The notes beneath the pieces were generated by a model. It had not been told where the DNA came from, made no database searches, and saw nothing but the letters and a program-made list of their open reading frames with translations. Positions 36,538 through 45,664 of a stretch of DNA of 64,000 nucleotides are shown piece by piece. The translations under genes and the position numbers were made by a program. Within the stretch, counting starts at the first letter, position 1, and each line of letters begins with the position of its first letter. The DNA comes from Pseudomonas sp. SDI. Lineage in GTDB: Bacteria > Pseudomonadota > Gammaproteobacteria > Pseudomonadales > Pseudomonadaceae. Location of the stretch: assembly GCF_003105155.1 (NCBI RefSeq), contig NZ_QETK01000004.1:62001-126000 (forward strand), in the 5' to 3' direction.

Positions 36538-37308
36538 ATGAGCCTGATCACCACCCTTCACACCCCCGCCAACGTGCTGGTCTGCGGCGCCAGCCAAGGG
36601 ATCGGTCTTGCCTTGTGCACGCAGTTGCTGGCGCGTGACGACATCGGGCTGTTGTTCGCCGTTTCCCGCAACGCTACCCGCAGCCCCGCGCTGGAAGCCC
36701 TGGCCCGGGAACATGGGCAGCGGCTGGTTCGTCTCGACTGCGACGCCCGTGACGAACAGGCACTGCACATGCTGGCCGACCAGGTGAGCGCCAGCTGTAA
36801 CCAGCTGAACCTGGTGCTCTGCACGTTGGGCGTGCTCCAGGAGCCACCGGCGCGCGCCGAAAAATCGTTGGCCCAGCTGGATATCGCCGGTTTGCACAGC
36901 AGTTTCACAAGCAACTGTTTCGCCCCTATCCTGCTGCTCAAGCACCTGCTGCCCCTGCTGCGCCAGCACCCCATGACCTTCGCCGCCTTGTCGGCACGGG
37001 TCGGATCGATTGGCGACAACCATCTCGGCGGCTGGTACAGCTACCGTGCCAGCAAGGCCGCGCTCAATCAGTTGCTGCGCACCGCAAGCATCGAACTTAA
37101 ACGGCTCAACCCTGCCTCCACGGTCCTCGCCCTGCATCCAGGCACCACCGACACCCAGCTTTCCCGACCGTTCCAGGGCAATGTGCCGGCGGGCAAACTC
37201 TTCTCCCCGGCGTTCACCGCAACCTGCATTCTCACGCTGGTCGGCCGTCACGGCCCGGCGCAGACCGGGACGTTCTGGGCGTGGGACGGCACACCGGTTG
37301 CCTGGTGA
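36538..37308 (+). CDS. SDR family oxidoreductase (CsgA-like)
   Basis: A 256-residue short-chain dehydrogenase. The cofactor motif is VLVCGASQGIGLALCTQLL, the acidic VRLDCDARDE region follows strand 3, and the catalytic Ser-Tyr-Lys triad is in AALSARVGSIGD and YSYRASKAAL. These C-factor/CsgA-like SDRs are frequent partners of photolyase-related and CFA-synthase genes in light loci, although here it lies 5 kb away behind the diguanylate cyclase. GGGGA lies before the ATG. Substrate unknown. I see no copy of the light operator in its 83-base upstream region. Confidence 0.9.
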   Translation: MSLITTLHTPANVLVCGASQGIGLALCTQLLARDDIGLLFAVSRNATRSPALEALAREHGQRLVRLDCDARDEQALHMLADQVSASCNQLNLVLCTLGVLQEPPARAEKSLAQLDIAGLHSSFTSNCFAPILLLKHLLPLLRQHPMTFAALSARVGSIGDNHLGGWYSYRASKAALNQLLRTASIELKRLNPASTVLALHPGTTDTQLSRPFQGNVPAGKLFSPAFTATCILTLVGRHGPAQTGTFWAWDGTPVAW

Positions 37309-37404
37309 TTCAGCGCTGCGCCGGCAGGTCGAAGCGCCAGTGAAAGTGGCCCGGAAGGTAACCGCTCAACGGCTGCGCCGCCACGCAGCCCTGGCCGAGC
37401 GGAA

Positions 37405-39027
37405 TCACAGCTGAAAACGCTGCACCACCCCGTTCAGCTCAATGGCCAGGCGCGAAAGCTCCTGACTGGCGGCGCTGGTCTGGTCGGCCCCAGCTGAGCT
37501 CTGCAGCGACAGGTCGCGAATGTTGAGCAGGTTACGGTCCACTTCACGGGCGACATGCGCCTGCTCTTCCGAGGCACTGGCGATAACCAGATTGCGCTCG
37601 TTGATCGCGGAAATCGCCAACGCGATTTCCTCGAGTGCCGCACCCGCCGCACGTGCCACCTCAAGGGTGGCGTCGACCCGCTCGCAACTGCTGCGCATCG
37701 ACGCCACCGCCTGGCTCGTGCCCTGGTCGATCGCGCTGATCATCTGCTCGATTTCCTGGGTCGATTGCTGGGTGCGATGCGCCAGCGCCCGCACTTCGTC
37801 TGCCACCACGGCGAATCCGCGCCCTTGTTCGCCGGCCCGCGCAGCCTCGATGGCAGCATTCAGGGCCAGCAGGTTGGTCTGCTCTGCAATCGAGCGGATC
37901 ACCGACAATACCTGGCTGATGTCGCGGACATGATTGGCCAACTCCTCGACGTTGCCGGAACTGCGGCTGACCTCATCGGCCAGTTGTGCGATGGCGCCAA
38001 CCGTCTGACCAACCTGTTCCCGGCCATTGCGCGACGTCTGGTCTGCCTGGCTGGAGGCCTCGGATGTGCTGACGGCGTTGCGCGCCACCTCTTCCACCGC
38101 GCTGGTCATCTCGTTGACCGCAGTGGCAGCCTGCTCGATCTCGGCATTCTGCTGGTGCAAGCCGCGTGTCGAGCCCTCGGTCACCGCATGCAGTTGCTCG
38201 GAGGCTGAGGCCAATTGATTGGCGGAGTCGGCAATCTGCTGGATGGTGCCGCGCAGGCTGCTCTGCATGTCCTGCAGTGCGTGCAGCAACTGGGCCGGTT
38301 CGTCATGGCCCTGAACATCGATACGGCGGGTGAGATTACCCGATGCAACGACGCGGGTCAGTTCGACGGCTTGCGCCAGTGGCATGACCAGACTGCGGGT
38401 AAACAGCACGGCGAGGGCAGCCGTCAACGCCACAGCCGCGGCGAGCAAGCCGATGACGATCTTCAGTGCCGTGGAAAACGTCGCATCGCTAGCGGCCGAG
38501 GCCCGCTGGGCACCTTCACTGTTGAGCCGGGTGAGCTCGCCGAGCGCCTTGGCGACATTCTCGGCGTAGTCGCCCAGCTTCTGCTCGACCACGTGGCGCA
38601 CGCCACTCAGATCCCCGGCCTGACTCAACGAGAGGGTCAGCGCAGACTGCTCCATGTAGCGTGCTTTGGCGGTTTTGTAGGCCTCATACTGGGTACGCTC
38701 CTCGGCCGAGGAGATCAACTGCTCGTAGCGCAGCTCGTCGGCCTCCAGGTGCTTTTGCGCCTCCCGCAGGCTGGCCAGCGTGCTCTCGCGGGCTGTGCCT
38801 TCAACCAGCGCATAGCGCAGGGTCATTGCCCGAATACGCATGCTGGCGGCGCTCATGTCGTTCACTGCGAGTATGGACGGCAGCCAGTTACGGTTCACTT
38901 CATCGCTGCGATCATCCATTCGGTTCATCTGGTCCAGGGAGATGCCCCCCAACAACAGCAGCACTAGCCCCAAAGATGAAAATGCAAGGGTAGAACGCAA
39001 TCCTATGCGCAGCTGTCTGAGCCACAT
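37405..39027 (-). CDS. Methyl-accepting chemotaxis protein with 4HB sensor
   Basis: A 540-residue chemoreceptor. First membrane helix about 12-32 ([16 protein letters not shown]), a four-helix-bundle periplasmic domain (about 33-188), second helix about 192-212 ([20 protein letters not shown]), HAMP (about 213-265) and a long cytoplasmic signalling domain with the hairpin tip [20 protein letters not shown] and [20 protein letters not shown]. Adaptation-site helices flank it; no C-terminal receptor-tether pentapeptide for CheR is evident (ends QRFQL). ATG 39027 is chosen because CAGGAA lies seven bases upstream. It couples an unknown ligand, probably an organic acid given the 4HB type, to flagellar control. 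Confidence 0.93.
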   Translation of the reverse strand: MWLRQLRIGLRSTLAFSSLGLVLLLLGGISLDQMNRMDDRSDEVNRNWLPSILAVNDMSAASMRIRAMTLRYALVEGTARESTLASLREAQKHLEADELRYEQLISSAEERTQYEAYKTAKARYMEQSALTLSLSQAGDLSGVRHVVEQKLGDYAENVAKALGELTRLNSEGAQRASAASDATFSTALKIVIGLLAAAVALTAALAVLFTRSLVMPLAQAVELTRVVASGNLTRRIDVQGHDEPAQLLHALQDMQSSLRGTIQQIADSANQLASASEQLHAVTEGSTRGLHQQNAEIEQAATAVNEMTSAVEEVARNAVSTSEASSQADQTSRNGREQVGQTVGAIAQLADEVSRSSGNVEELANHVRDISQVLSVIRSIAEQTNLLALNAAIEAARAGEQGRGFAVVADEVRALAHRTQQSTQEIEQMISAIDQGTSQAVASMRSSCERVDATLEVARAAGAALEEIALAISAINERNLVIASASEEQAHVAREVDRNLLNIRDLSLQSSAGADQTSAASQELSRLAIELNGVVQRFQL

Positions 39028-39246
39028 GGTCAATTCCTGATTAAATTCGACACGGTTGAATGGCCTGCACGGCCCCGCTCCGCCCATCAGCGCTCGCGAG
39101 GTTGGCAGCCTGTTTTATAGTTGCCCACGACACCCCAACACCCTGTAGCTCGCGGCCCAGTGCATGCCCTGTAGCGTCCCCGGATAAGCCCGGTATTGAC
39201 TTGACCTGGCGCAACGCGTTGCGCGATTGGTGACAGCGCCGCCGAC

Positions 39247-39822
39247 TTATTTCAATTTCAAATCGGGGCATTGTGCGGCGCGCCGTCCTGGCAGCATGCG
39301 CCTGAGGGTGTTGTCCTTTAGCCAGTAGTGATGGGCCAGGCCCGCACAGGCATGCAGCCCTATCAGCCAGTACCCGGCATTTCCCAGCCACTCGTGCCAG
39401 CCCTTGAGTGTCCTGGCCAGGGCCGGGTCGAGGGGCATCGGTGAGGGTAGCGTCACGTCCCAGTAAGGCAGCGGCTTGCCGGCAGCGCCGAGCATCAGCC
39501 ACGCCAGCAGCGGCGTGAGAATCATCAAACCATACAGGGCGATGTGCAGCATGCCGGCCATCGCGGTCTGCCAGGCCGATGGCGGGGGCATGATCGCTGG
39601 GCGGGGGCTGAGGCGGCCCAGCAGCCGAACCCATACCAGGGCAAAGATGGCAATGCCCATCAACGCGTGCACGCCCAATAGCGGCCCTTTCAGAAAATGC
39701 CCCTTGGGCAAGGCCGAACGTAGCTCGACGCCGGCATAGACGCCGATAAACAAAATAACCATGCCCCAGTGCATGATGATCGAAAGTTGCCCATAACGCT
39801 CTGAGTTCGAAGTGCGCTGCAT
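39247..39822 (-). CDS. Cytochrome b561 family protein
   Basis: A 191-residue integral membrane dihaem cytochrome with four helices. Haem-binding His residues are seen in QLSIIMHWGMVILF, LLGVHALMGIAIFALVWVRL, LHIALYGLMILTPLLAWLML and LIGLHACAGLAHHYWLKDNT. This is the CybB-like bacterial b561 family, which moves electrons between quinol pool and periplasmic acceptors (superoxide oxidase activity is known for E. coli CybB). ATG 39822 is preferred, with GAGG nine bases upstream. No obvious partner gene. Confidence 0.92.
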   Translation of the reverse strand: MQRTSNSERYGQLSIIMHWGMVILFIGVYAGVELRSALPKGHFLKGPLLGVHALMGIAIFALVWVRLLGRLSPRPAIMPPPSAWQTAMAGMLHIALYGLMILTPLLAWLMLGAAGKPLPYWDVTLPSPMPLDPALARTLKGWHEWLGNAGYWLIGLHACAGLAHHYWLKDNTLRRMLPGRRAAQCPDLKLK

Positions 39823-39953
39823 TGCCAAGGCCTCAAGCAACAGGAGAGATCGTCACTGCCGGCCAGCGCGATAACCACGCAAAGCTCGGCAACGGACCGA
39901 AGCACGTTGCCAGCCAAAGCTTAAGGAAATCTGAAGGGTGTGAAGGCATAGCC

Positions 39954-40577
39954 TCAGGAAGAGCCCACGCCAAGCACCTCATGGATCCGCGAAACCACCT
40001 GCTGCGTCGCCTCTTCAACCGTCCCTTCATTCCGGCACAAGACCCAGCCATGCGCGGCAACTGCGCGTTCAAAGGCCTGGGTACAGGCCACCTGCTCCTC
40101 CAGCGTGTGCATCAGCGTACTGCCCAACCCCCGCGAGCGCGCCGCTGCCCTCGCCCATGAAACCTGCGCAGCGGTGACCACCCCAACATGCAGGTCTGGC
40201 ACGCGCACGTTACGCGCGCAGTTCAACTGCAGAATTTCTGCAAACGGGACTATCCGGCGAAACGCGGCATCCGAGGGGTACCAGCGGTCAATCAGAATGA
40301 TGCTGTCTGCCGGTTGTCGAGGCAGCACATGCTCGGTAATCCAGGCGCGGCTGTCCGCCAGGCGCCGGCAAACCGCCAACTCCAATTCCCGCGAGGGGTT
40401 TCTGACGAGCGTGTTGACCAGGGCCATTGTTTCCCCCCTGAAGGGATCGCTTTTTTTCTCGCAAAGCCGGATCACCTTTTGCTGGTCGCGCCTCAATGCG
40501 GCGGTAACAGCCTCCAACAGCGTGGTTTTACCGGTGCCCTTGGGCCCGTCCAGCGAAATAAACAGCGCTCGATTCAT
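39954..40577 (-). CDS. Thymidylate-kinase-like P-loop protein
   Basis: A 207-residue P-loop nucleoside/nucleotide kinase-like protein. The Walker A loop is SLDGPKGTGKTTLLEAV, the DRW equivalent of the dTMP kinase DRY/DRH motif is IILIDRWYPSDAAFRR, and a lid-like Arg-rich helix ARAAARSRGLGS follows. It is divergent from classical Tmk, which pseudomonads encode beside holB elsewhere, so this is an accessory homologue of unknown substrate; such stand-alone tmk-like genes also occur in phage and defence contexts, but no other such gene is adjacent. No signal peptide or membrane segment. Confidence 0.75.
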   Translation of the reverse strand: MNRALFISLDGPKGTGKTTLLEAVTAALRRDQQKVIRLCEKKSDPFRGETMALVNTLVRNPSRELELAVCRRLADSRAWITEHVLPRQPADSIILIDRWYPSDAAFRRIVPFAEILQLNCARNVRVPDLHVGVVTAAQVSWARAAARSRGLGSTLMHTLEEQVACTQAFERAVAAHGWVLCRNEGTVEEATQQVVSRIHEVLGVGSS

Positions 40578-40730
40578 TCTTCAGGTAACGATGGGCAAGT
40601 GATGCAGCACTCTACCCCAGTTCCAGACCAAGCGGCCTCGAAATCCAGGCTAATCCGCGCCAACGGCAGCGCAATCATGGCAGCCTCATCATCCTGCGCG
40701 AGCACCGGGGGTGGCGCCGCCGGGCAGTCG

Positions 40731-41531
40731 TTACGGCAAGTGCTGACGGTCCCACAGGGCCAGATTCTGCCGCAGGAACTGCTCGGGCAGTGGCGTCTTC
40801 ACCAGTTCCACCATTTTTTCCGCCAGTTGCGCCCGCAACAGTTCCTGATTGCAGGCCGACTTGCGCGACAGCGCCACATGCAGCCCCTCGCTGGAAACGG
40901 CCGGTTGCAACACCAGCAGGTCGTGTTCCATACCCAGTGTTCGGGCCAGCGCGAGGCCGGGATAGTGCTCGTAGATCACGTAGTCGTTGCGTTTGAGCAA
41001 CAATTTCTGGAACGCCTGCTTCGCCGTGGGCACGGCTTCCAGGGCAAGGTGGGCACGAGCGAAATCGTCGAAGTGCTGGCCATAGCTGTTGTTGACCAAC
41101 GTGCCGCCGCTGCGACCTTGCAGGTCGGACCATTGCCCGTAGGGGAAGGCCGCATCCTTGCGCACCCAGACCACGCTGGGCGTGGACAGGAACGGCGGGC
41201 TGACAAAGTCCACCTCTCGCGTGCGGCCCTGGGTGATGAAGTAGCCCGCAAGGATGTCGATGCGCCCGGTGCGCACTTCTTCCTGGGCACGCGGCCAGGG
41301 CCCGACATGGACCACGTCGACCTGCAGACCCAGTTGCTGGGCTACATATTTGAGCACATCGGCGTTCGCTCCGATCAATTGCCCGGGATTGTCCGGGTTG
41401 CGCCACAGGAACGGCGGATAATCGGGATTGCCCGTCGCACTCAGGTGCGTGCACGGTTCCACAGCCATGGCAGACGTGGGCAGCCACACCATCAGGGGGA
41501 GCATGAAAATCGACCGGTAGCGTTTCGTCAT
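40731..41531 (-). CDS. Periplasmic solute-binding protein, family 3 (amino-acid type)
   Basis: A 266-residue protein with a signal peptide (FMLPLMVWLPTSAMA) and the bilobal family-3 pattern: TGNPDYPPFLWRNPDNPGQL, GANADVLKYVAQQLGLQVDV, GRIDILAGYFITQGRTREVD, FVSPPFLSTPSVVWVRKD. There is no permease or ATPase gene beside it, so it could feed a transporter encoded elsewhere or serve as an orphan binding protein for signalling. The ligand-binding Arg is probably that of GRTREVDF. Ligand not predicted. Confidence 0.87.
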   Translation of the reverse strand: MTKRYRSIFMLPLMVWLPTSAMAVEPCTHLSATGNPDYPPFLWRNPDNPGQLIGANADVLKYVAQQLGLQVDVVHVGPWPRAQEEVRTGRIDILAGYFITQGRTREVDFVSPPFLSTPSVVWVRKDAAFPYGQWSDLQGRSGGTLVNNSYGQHFDDFARAHLALEAVPTAKQAFQKLLLKRNDYVIYEHYPGLALARTLGMEHDLLVLQPAVSSEGLHVALSRKSACNQELLRAQLAEKMVELVKTPLPEQFLRQNLALWDRQHLP

Positions 41532-41828
41532 CGGTAATGCTCGTGTCTTCTCGTTGTGGGCATAGCTATACCGCCTGTCTCACCCAAAGTGCAATCACGC
41601 GCCAATAAAACACGTGGTCGCAATCATCGGCGCCGTGCCGCCACTAGCGGTTATAGCTCCTCGCAGCGGATTATTTCCAAGGAGGGCAAAACACCATCGG
41701 CTGGCGTTCGCTGTGAGCCCATAGCACCGGCCGTTGCGGGAGCCGGCCTTGCCGGCGAATCAGGTTAAAGTTCCCCGCCTGACCGCCGACATACCCTGTA
41801 CAAGAATGGAAACTACGGGTACCCCAGC
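41532..41828. other. Intergenic region with a REP-like element
   Basis: No credible gene. At 41742-41756 GCCGGC-CTT-GCCGGC forms a tight hairpin inside the context GTTGCGGGAGCCGGCCTTGC, the common Pseudomonas REP form. The rest is AT-richer and probably contains the promoters of the two flanking divergent genes. Confidence 0.6.
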
Positions 41829-43415
41829 ATGAGCCCTACCATCGCCGGATTGCGAATCGTCCCGCCTTACATCGCCCCCCAGCCCGCGGCTGCCAGCACT
41901 ACCGCCAGCAGCCAGGCCGAGCCGGCCAAGGTCATCCCCAGCACCACCGTGAGCCTTGGCCAAACCAGCACCAGCGGCAACGATGCCCGTACCTACACCC
42001 CGCGCGGTGCCCTCGGCCCGACACAGGTGCGCTATGTACTGGAACAGGACAGCCTGGATAAACTCAGCTTCCGCCTGATGAGCGGTGCCCAGTCGGCCGC
42101 CATCGGCTCACGCTTCCAGGGCCTGGGCGCGGCCCTGCTCGAACAGTTGGTGGCCAACGGCGGGCAGTCGATTTCACAAGCGGTGCTGAGCTACGCCGAC
42201 GGTGCCCAGCCCAGCGCCGAAGTGCTGCGTCTGCAAGGCAACCAACTGCGCGAAGAGCCCACCAACGCCGTCAACCTGAGCCTGACCACCGCCTCCGGGG
42301 CCACCGTCACCCTGGCGCTGGCCAGTGGTGAGAAAGGCTTGGCAGTCAGCGCCGAGGTCCAGGGTGGCCAGCTCAGCGCCGACGAACTCAACGGCCTGGC
42401 GGCGCTGACCGACAGCTTCGAGTCGGCAATCAACGGCCTCACCCAGGAACCGCCGAAGTTGCAACTCGGTGCACTGGCCAAGCTCGACCCGGCGCTGTTC
42501 ACCTCGCTCAAGATGAATGCCAGGCTCGACACGCCAAGCGGCGAGCAGCAACTGTTCGACCTCAACCTGAACGACAGCGCCCGCACCCTCAGCCTGCAAG
42601 GCCCGAATGGCAACGTGCAACTGAACCTCGACACCCGCGACACCACTCTGCTGGGCAGCAGCAGCCAGCGTCAGGCCGCGATCAGCAACTACCTCAGTCA
42701 GTTCGACGCCGCCCAGCGCCGCGGCAAGGGCGACGAGAACCTGGTGAGCCTGTTCAAGGACGCCTTCGTCCAGCTCAACAGTGCCGACGACAGTGGCCGT
42801 GCCTCGAGCGTGAACAACCCGGTGCTGGCAGCCAAAGACCGCGTACTGCTCAGCGGCCTGGCCGACTTCAGCGCCTCGATCAGTCAGCACCGTCAACAGA
42901 TCAACCCACTGCAGCCGGGCGAAGTCGACCGCTTCGACTACAAGGTCTCGCAGACGACCACGGTGCGCGGTACGGCGCAGTCGACCCGCTCGGTGCAGCA
43001 GGACCAGCAGGCGCGCCTGAGCGCGGCCTACCACGCCAGTCTCAACCCGCAGGTGGCGCTGAAGCTGGATCACGACCCACAGTCGCAGAACTACCGCTAC
43101 CACGAGATCAACGACCAGGCGAGCAGCAGCACCCGCCTCGCCTACGACAAGACCCGCCTGGTCGATGCCAGCGCTACCCAGCAGGCCAGTCAGAACGAAC
43201 GGATTCGCACCTACGTCAATGGTGAGCTGAACAGTGATGTCAGCACACCGAAGTCGGTGTCCGAATCGCGCAATCTACTTGGCCTGCTCAACGACGTTTT
43301 CCAGCGTGAGCGGATTTCCCTGAAAGAGCGTGGCTTGTCGATTCTGGAAGCGCAATTGCAGTCGCAGCGCAGCCAGTGGCTATTGAAATCCGACCCGTCG
43401 GCTATTCGCAGCTAG
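41829..43415 (+). CDS. Conserved hypothetical protein of pseudomonads
   Basis: A 528-residue protein without signal peptide or membrane spans. The first 60 residues are low-complexity (Ala, Ser, Thr, Pro). The rest is rich in Ser, Gln and Asn with long beta-prone stretches (NLSLTTASGATVTLALASGE; LFDLNLNDSARTLSLQGPNG; NVQLNLDTRD) and a helical C-terminus (SRNLLGLLNDVFQRERISLK). I know similar proteins in Pseudomonas genomes, sometimes misannotated as lactate dehydrogenase, but no dehydrogenase motif is present. The composition resembles exported or surface proteins, such as flagellar hook-length-control or adhesin types, but I cannot assign it. Confidence 0.7.
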   Translation: MSPTIAGLRIVPPYIAPQPAAASTTASSQAEPAKVIPSTTVSLGQTSTSGNDARTYTPRGALGPTQVRYVLEQDSLDKLSFRLMSGAQSAAIGSRFQGLGAALLEQLVANGGQSISQAVLSYADGAQPSAEVLRLQGNQLREEPTNAVNLSLTTASGATVTLALASGEKGLAVSAEVQGGQLSADELNGLAALTDSFESAINGLTQEPPKLQLGALAKLDPALFTSLKMNARLDTPSGEQQLFDLNLNDSARTLSLQGPNGNVQLNLDTRDTTLLGSSSQRQAAISNYLSQFDAAQRRGKGDENLVSLFKDAFVQLNSADDSGRASSVNNPVLAAKDRVLLSGLADFSASISQHRQQINPLQPGEVDRFDYKVSQTTTVRGTAQSTRSVQQDQQARLSAAYHASLNPQVALKLDHDPQSQNYRYHEINDQASSSTRLAYDKTRLVDASATQQASQNERIRTYVNGELNSDVSTPKSVSESRNLLGLLNDVFQRERISLKERGLSILEAQLQSQRSQWLLKSDPSAIRS

Positions 43416-43434
43416 GCAGGACAAGGCAATGCCC

Positions 43435-43460
43435 CCCAAAGGTCCTGAAGGTCCTTTGGG
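43435..43460. terminator. Bidirectional hairpin terminator
   Basis: CCCAAAGG (43435-43442) pairs with CCTTTGGG (43453-43460). It sits in the 46-base gap between the convergent hypothetical gene and yddG. A weak T-run is lacking on both sides. Confidence 0.55.
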
Positions 43461-43461
43461 C

Positions 43462-44361
43462 TTAGCCCGGCCCGCAGCGCTCGCGGGTCGCCTGCCAGCA
43501 GATCAGCGAACCCAGCGTCACCAGCAGCGCCCCTTGCCAGAACTGCAGCGTCAACGGCGCACTCAGCCAGGCCGCCGCAAACGCCGACGACAACACCGGG
43601 GCAAAATACGATGCAGTGGCCAGCAACGTCAGGTTGCCGCGCAGAATACCCAGGTTCCACAACGCATAACCGCCCGCCATCGCGCCTGCCGCTGCCAGCA
43701 ACTCCACACTGCTGCGCAAAGTAAACGCCGGCAGTGCCAGGCCAGCGACCAGCAGTTTGAGCCACAGCGCCAGCGCCGTCAGCGCGAAGAACATCTGCAC
43801 CAGGTTCTGCCCGCCGGCATACCGCCGGGTCACATTGCAATACAGCGCAAAGGTTATTGCGCAGCCGAGCGCCAAGCCGTAACTCAGTGGATTGGACTGC
43901 ACATTGGCGACGATCCCTGCCACCGACAAACCGTCACCGCTCACCACCCAGGCCAGCCCGAATACCGCCAGTGCCGACCCCGGCACAATCAGCCAGCGCG
44001 CCCGCTGGCCATTCATGACAATCGCCAGCAGCACCGTAAGGCACGGCCAGAGATAGTTGACCATGACCACTTCAATGGCTTGGGTGTTGCTGATGGCAAA
44101 GCCCAGCGACAGCGACAGGCACACCTCATAGGCCACAAACAGCGCACTGCCGAGCACCAGGTACGCCTTGGGCACACTGCGCAGACGTGGACGGCCGAGC
44201 AGCACTATCAGCATCAACGCGCCCAGCGTATAGATCAGTGCCGCACCGCCCAACGCACCGAAATAAGCACTCACGCTCCTGATCAGGCCGGTGGCGGTGC
44301 TCCATAAAACGATCGCCAACAACCCGCACGCCGTCGCGGCGCGCTCGCTTCTGATGTGCAT
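43462..44361 (-). CDS. yddG: Aromatic amino acid exporter YddG (DMT/EamA family)
   Basis: A 299-residue ten-helix DMT transporter whose sequence tracks E. coli YddG along its length: GLLAIVLWSTATGLIRSVS, GGAALIYTLGALML, KAYLVLGSALFVAYEVCLSL, QAIEVVMVNYLWPCLTVLLA, IVPGSALAVFGLAWVVSGD, SNPLSYGLALGCAITFALYC and the final LSAPLTLQFWQGALLV and GSLICW. YddG exports aromatic amino acids and analogues. No regulator is adjacent. It is divergent from the DUF2278 operon with 231 bases between. Confidence 0.92.
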   Translation of the reverse strand: MHIRSERAATACGLLAIVLWSTATGLIRSVSAYFGALGGAALIYTLGALMLIVLLGRPRLRSVPKAYLVLGSALFVAYEVCLSLSLGFAISNTQAIEVVMVNYLWPCLTVLLAIVMNGQRARWLIVPGSALAVFGLAWVVSGDGLSVAGIVANVQSNPLSYGLALGCAITFALYCNVTRRYAGGQNLVQMFFALTALALWLKLLVAGLALPAFTLRSSVELLAAAGAMAGGYALWNLGILRGNLTLLATASYFAPVLSSAFAAAWLSAPLTLQFWQGALLVTLGSLICWQATRERCGPG

Positions 44362-44442
44362 AGTTCTGTCTCTGTTCGGATGCCGTCGCAGCTGCCGGCG
44401 GTCGGCAAGCGTATTACAGATACTGCATATTGCGGAGTTTCC

Positions 44443-44470
44443 TTGACCGAATCAGACGCTGCGCTAGGGT
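44443..44470 (+). promoter_or_regulatory. Candidate sigma-70 promoter of the DUF2278/FGE-like/DyP-GRE operon
   Basis: TTGACC (44443-44448), 16-base spacer, TAGGGT (44465-44470). It would leave a leader of about 115 bases before the first ATG. The -35 region also resembles half of an Anr/FNR box (TTGACCGAATCAG) but with wrong spacing. Confidence 0.35.
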
Positions 44471-44592
44471 TTACCTGCGGCCTCCCTTCAGGACGTTTCC
44501 AGCAGCCGTGGCGCCACTGCCCGCGGCGGGGCTGAGCCTGTTCGTAGCGCATGCCAGAACATTTTCTCAAAACGGACACATGAGGAAAAAAC

Positions 44593-45654
44593 ATGCCTCT
44601 CAAAAAGTATGGCGTGCTCAAGGGCCGCCCCATTGAGGTACGGTTAGGGACAAGCGGCAACGCCCACTATCAAGTCAAGCTGATCGACGACACGGTCGAC
44701 TATCGCATCGCAATCAACGTCCAATCTGCCGTCGCACCCTCCGAGGTCGAGTACATCGTTGTAGAGAACTTCAGGCACCCAGTGACCAGCCGGGTTGTCG
44801 ACCTTCCTGCCGGTTTCACCGAGTTGACCCGTGCGCCAACCAGCGGAGCCCTGGATTACATCCGCGGAAACCTGTTTGATCGTTCCGGGATGCGGCCGCT
44901 ACCCTTCGACGTACCTGGCGTCGACAACGACCTCAACGAAAAGATCAACAGCATCATGCAGCGCGCGATGGCCGATGAAAACGCAATGGTCTATGCGTTC
45001 GGCGAACGTTGGGGGCCTGAACAGAACAAGAAAGACAAGTTCTTCGGCTTCTCGCCCGGCAACGGCATCCACGATATTCACATGAATCAAGGCAACGTCG
45101 GTGATTACGTCAAGGATGACGGGGTCTGGCAGGATGGCGGGATGCTGGTTCACTTCCCAGCCCAGAATACCTGGGTAGGCATTTTCCTGAAGTTCCAGTC
45201 GCAGGCCTGGCACACCGACGACTCCACAGGCCACCGCCTGGTCGCCTCACTTAGCGGCCAGCCGGAGGATCTCGCCAGCAAGCACTTCCCGCCGGCTGCG
45301 CCAACCCACATCGAGCTTCCCGATAGCGATGAACCCGAAGGGCTGGTGCGCATCATTGCCGCGCTGGTGAACAGCACCCAGTCACCGGAGGTCGAAACGG
45401 TCACGCTGATCAATACCTCAGCCCATGCCATTGCGCTGGACGGCTGGACAATCGCCGATAGCGCAAAAATCAAGACGCCACTGACCGGAACGCTCCCTGC
45501 CGGCGCAAGCCTGGTGGTTACGATCGTGCCGCCGGCAGCGCTGTCCAATCGAGGTGGCGTCATCACGCTGCTGGAGGAGAACGGGCTCAAGGTCCATGGT
45601 GTGTCCTACACACGTGAGCAGGCCCGCCACCCAGGGTGGACGATCGTGTTCTAG
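44593..45654 (+). CDS. DUF2278 (YukJ-like) protein with C-terminal lamin-tail domain
   Basis: A 353-residue protein. Residues 1-230 match DUF2278: MPLKKYGVLKGRPIEVRLGT, HYQVKLIDDTVDYRIAINVQ, ENFRHPVTSRVVDLPAGF, FGFSPGNGIHDIHMNQGN and GMLVHFPAQNTWVGIFLKFQ with two conserved His. Residues about 255-353 form an immunoglobulin-like lamin-tail domain (VETVTLINTSAHAIALDGWT, TLPAGASLVV, NRGGVITLLEENGLKVHGVS). The function of DUF2278 is unknown; LTD modules usually mediate protein or surface binding. No signal peptide. GAGGAAA lies eight bases before the ATG. First gene of an operon with the FGE-like and DyP-GRE proteins (10- and 57-base gaps). Confidence 0.83.
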   Translation: MPLKKYGVLKGRPIEVRLGTSGNAHYQVKLIDDTVDYRIAINVQSAVAPSEVEYIVVENFRHPVTSRVVDLPAGFTELTRAPTSGALDYIRGNLFDRSGMRPLPFDVPGVDNDLNEKINSIMQRAMADENAMVYAFGERWGPEQNKKDKFFGFSPGNGIHDIHMNQGNVGDYVKDDGVWQDGGMLVHFPAQNTWVGIFLKFQSQAWHTDDSTGHRLVASLSGQPEDLASKHFPPAAPTHIELPDSDEPEGLVRIIAALVNSTQSPEVETVTLINTSAHAIALDGWTIADSAKIKTPLTGTLPAGASLVVTIVPPAALSNRGGVITLLEENGLKVHGVSYTREQARHPGWTIVF

Positions 45655-45664
45655 GAGCATGCTG

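Noticed and set aside
39954-41531. Small defence island made of the Tmk-like kinase and the solute-binding protein
   Set aside because: The second gene is an ordinary exported binding protein and no other defence-type gene is adjacent.
44443-44455. Anr/FNR box TTGACCGAATCAG before the DUF2278 operon
   Set aside because: The two halves are one base too close for the TTGAT-N4-ATCAA consensus; it is better read as a -35 element.
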